Below are positions 5,196-5,221 of a DNA stretch of 5,221 nucleotides, one piece after another. The notes under the pieces are model-generated. The model was not told where the DNA came from, did not search any database, and saw nothing but the letters and a program-made list of their open reading frames with translations. A program made the translations under genes and the position numbers. Source of the stretch: Bacteroidota bacterium (GTDB lineage Bacteria > Bacteroidota > Bacteroidia > Chitinophagales > UBA2359); contig JAHDCM010000287.1 of NCBI GenBank assembly GCA_020629895.1, positions 1 to 5,221 of the forward strand. Direction: 5' to 3'. Position 1 is the first letter of the stretch, and each line of letters begins with the position of its first letter.

Positions 5196-5221
5196 TTGGG
5201 CAATTTATTCTTTCCTCTTTA
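5196..5221. repeat. 26-bp direct repeat, copy 2
   Basis: This is identical to 28-53 at 25 of 26 positions and in the same orientation. It runs to the last base of the window, so its true length cannot be seen. Its left end overlaps the TGGGCA arm of the small inverted repeat; copy 1 lacks the matching TGCCCA arm. Confidence 0.6.

Larger units (their letters stand above)
4751..5221. other. Gene-free region rich in inverted repeats
   Basis: No reading frame with protein-like content is present on either strand across this 471-bp stretch. Its left 140 bp is AT-rich upstream sequence of the B3/B4 gene. The middle is a clearly less AT-rich block with strong self-complementarity (4894-5097). The right part is AT-rich again and holds a palindrome, a small inverted repeat and a direct repeat. 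The compositional step at about 4890 and 5097 suggests that the middle block is an inserted or dispersed element. Confidence 0.6.

Overview
The window looks like the chromosome of a Bacteroidota bacterium, probably a Saprospiria- or Cytophaga-like lineage. It is AT-rich, its gene starts lack clear Shine-Dalgarno sequences, and it carries a small exported protein with a signal peptide ending in GYA-QN. It also contains a DUF2256 microprotein next to a flavin reductase and a photolyase remnant. The taxonomic placement is inferred from these traits and was not tested by a search.

Layout, left to right. (1) 1-1116 holds a minus-strand 'photolyase neighbourhood', read from right to left. It has a decayed fragment of a cryptochrome/photolyase N-terminal domain (946-1116), a complete flavin reductase-like FMN-binding protein (312-947), and a 46-residue DUF2256 protein with a four-cysteine zinc-type motif (58-198). 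The photolyase fragment runs straight into the flavin reductase start codon, which suggests a deletion removed most of the photolyase gene. (2) 1291-1785 is the only plus-strand gene, encoding a small secreted protein of unknown function. (3) 1801-1839 is a perfect 15-bp inverted repeat between two convergent genes, probably a bidirectional terminator. (4) 1893-3791 (minus) is a full-length acetyl-CoA synthetase (acs) with all core motifs. (5) 4034-4705 (minus) is a stand-alone B3/B4-domain protein, related to the tRNA-binding/editing domain of the PheRS beta subunit. (6) 4751-5221 has no gene. It holds a structured element of about 200 bp (4894-5097) made of two consecutive hairpins, then a 14-bp palindrome, and at the very end a second copy of a 26-bp sequence also found at 28-53.

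How the genes relate: acs provides acetate activation and seems to be transcribed alone. The B3/B4 gene lies upstream of it on the same strand, 242 bp away, with no evident functional link. The flavin reductase and DUF2256 genes are probably co-transcribed (113-bp gap) and may be survivors of a light- or flavin-related cluster that lost its photolyase here. I see no mobile-element protein, CRISPR array, tRNA or rRNA. Most of the window is ordinary housekeeping; the points worth a second look are the photolyase scar, the structured intergenic element and the window-end direct repeat.
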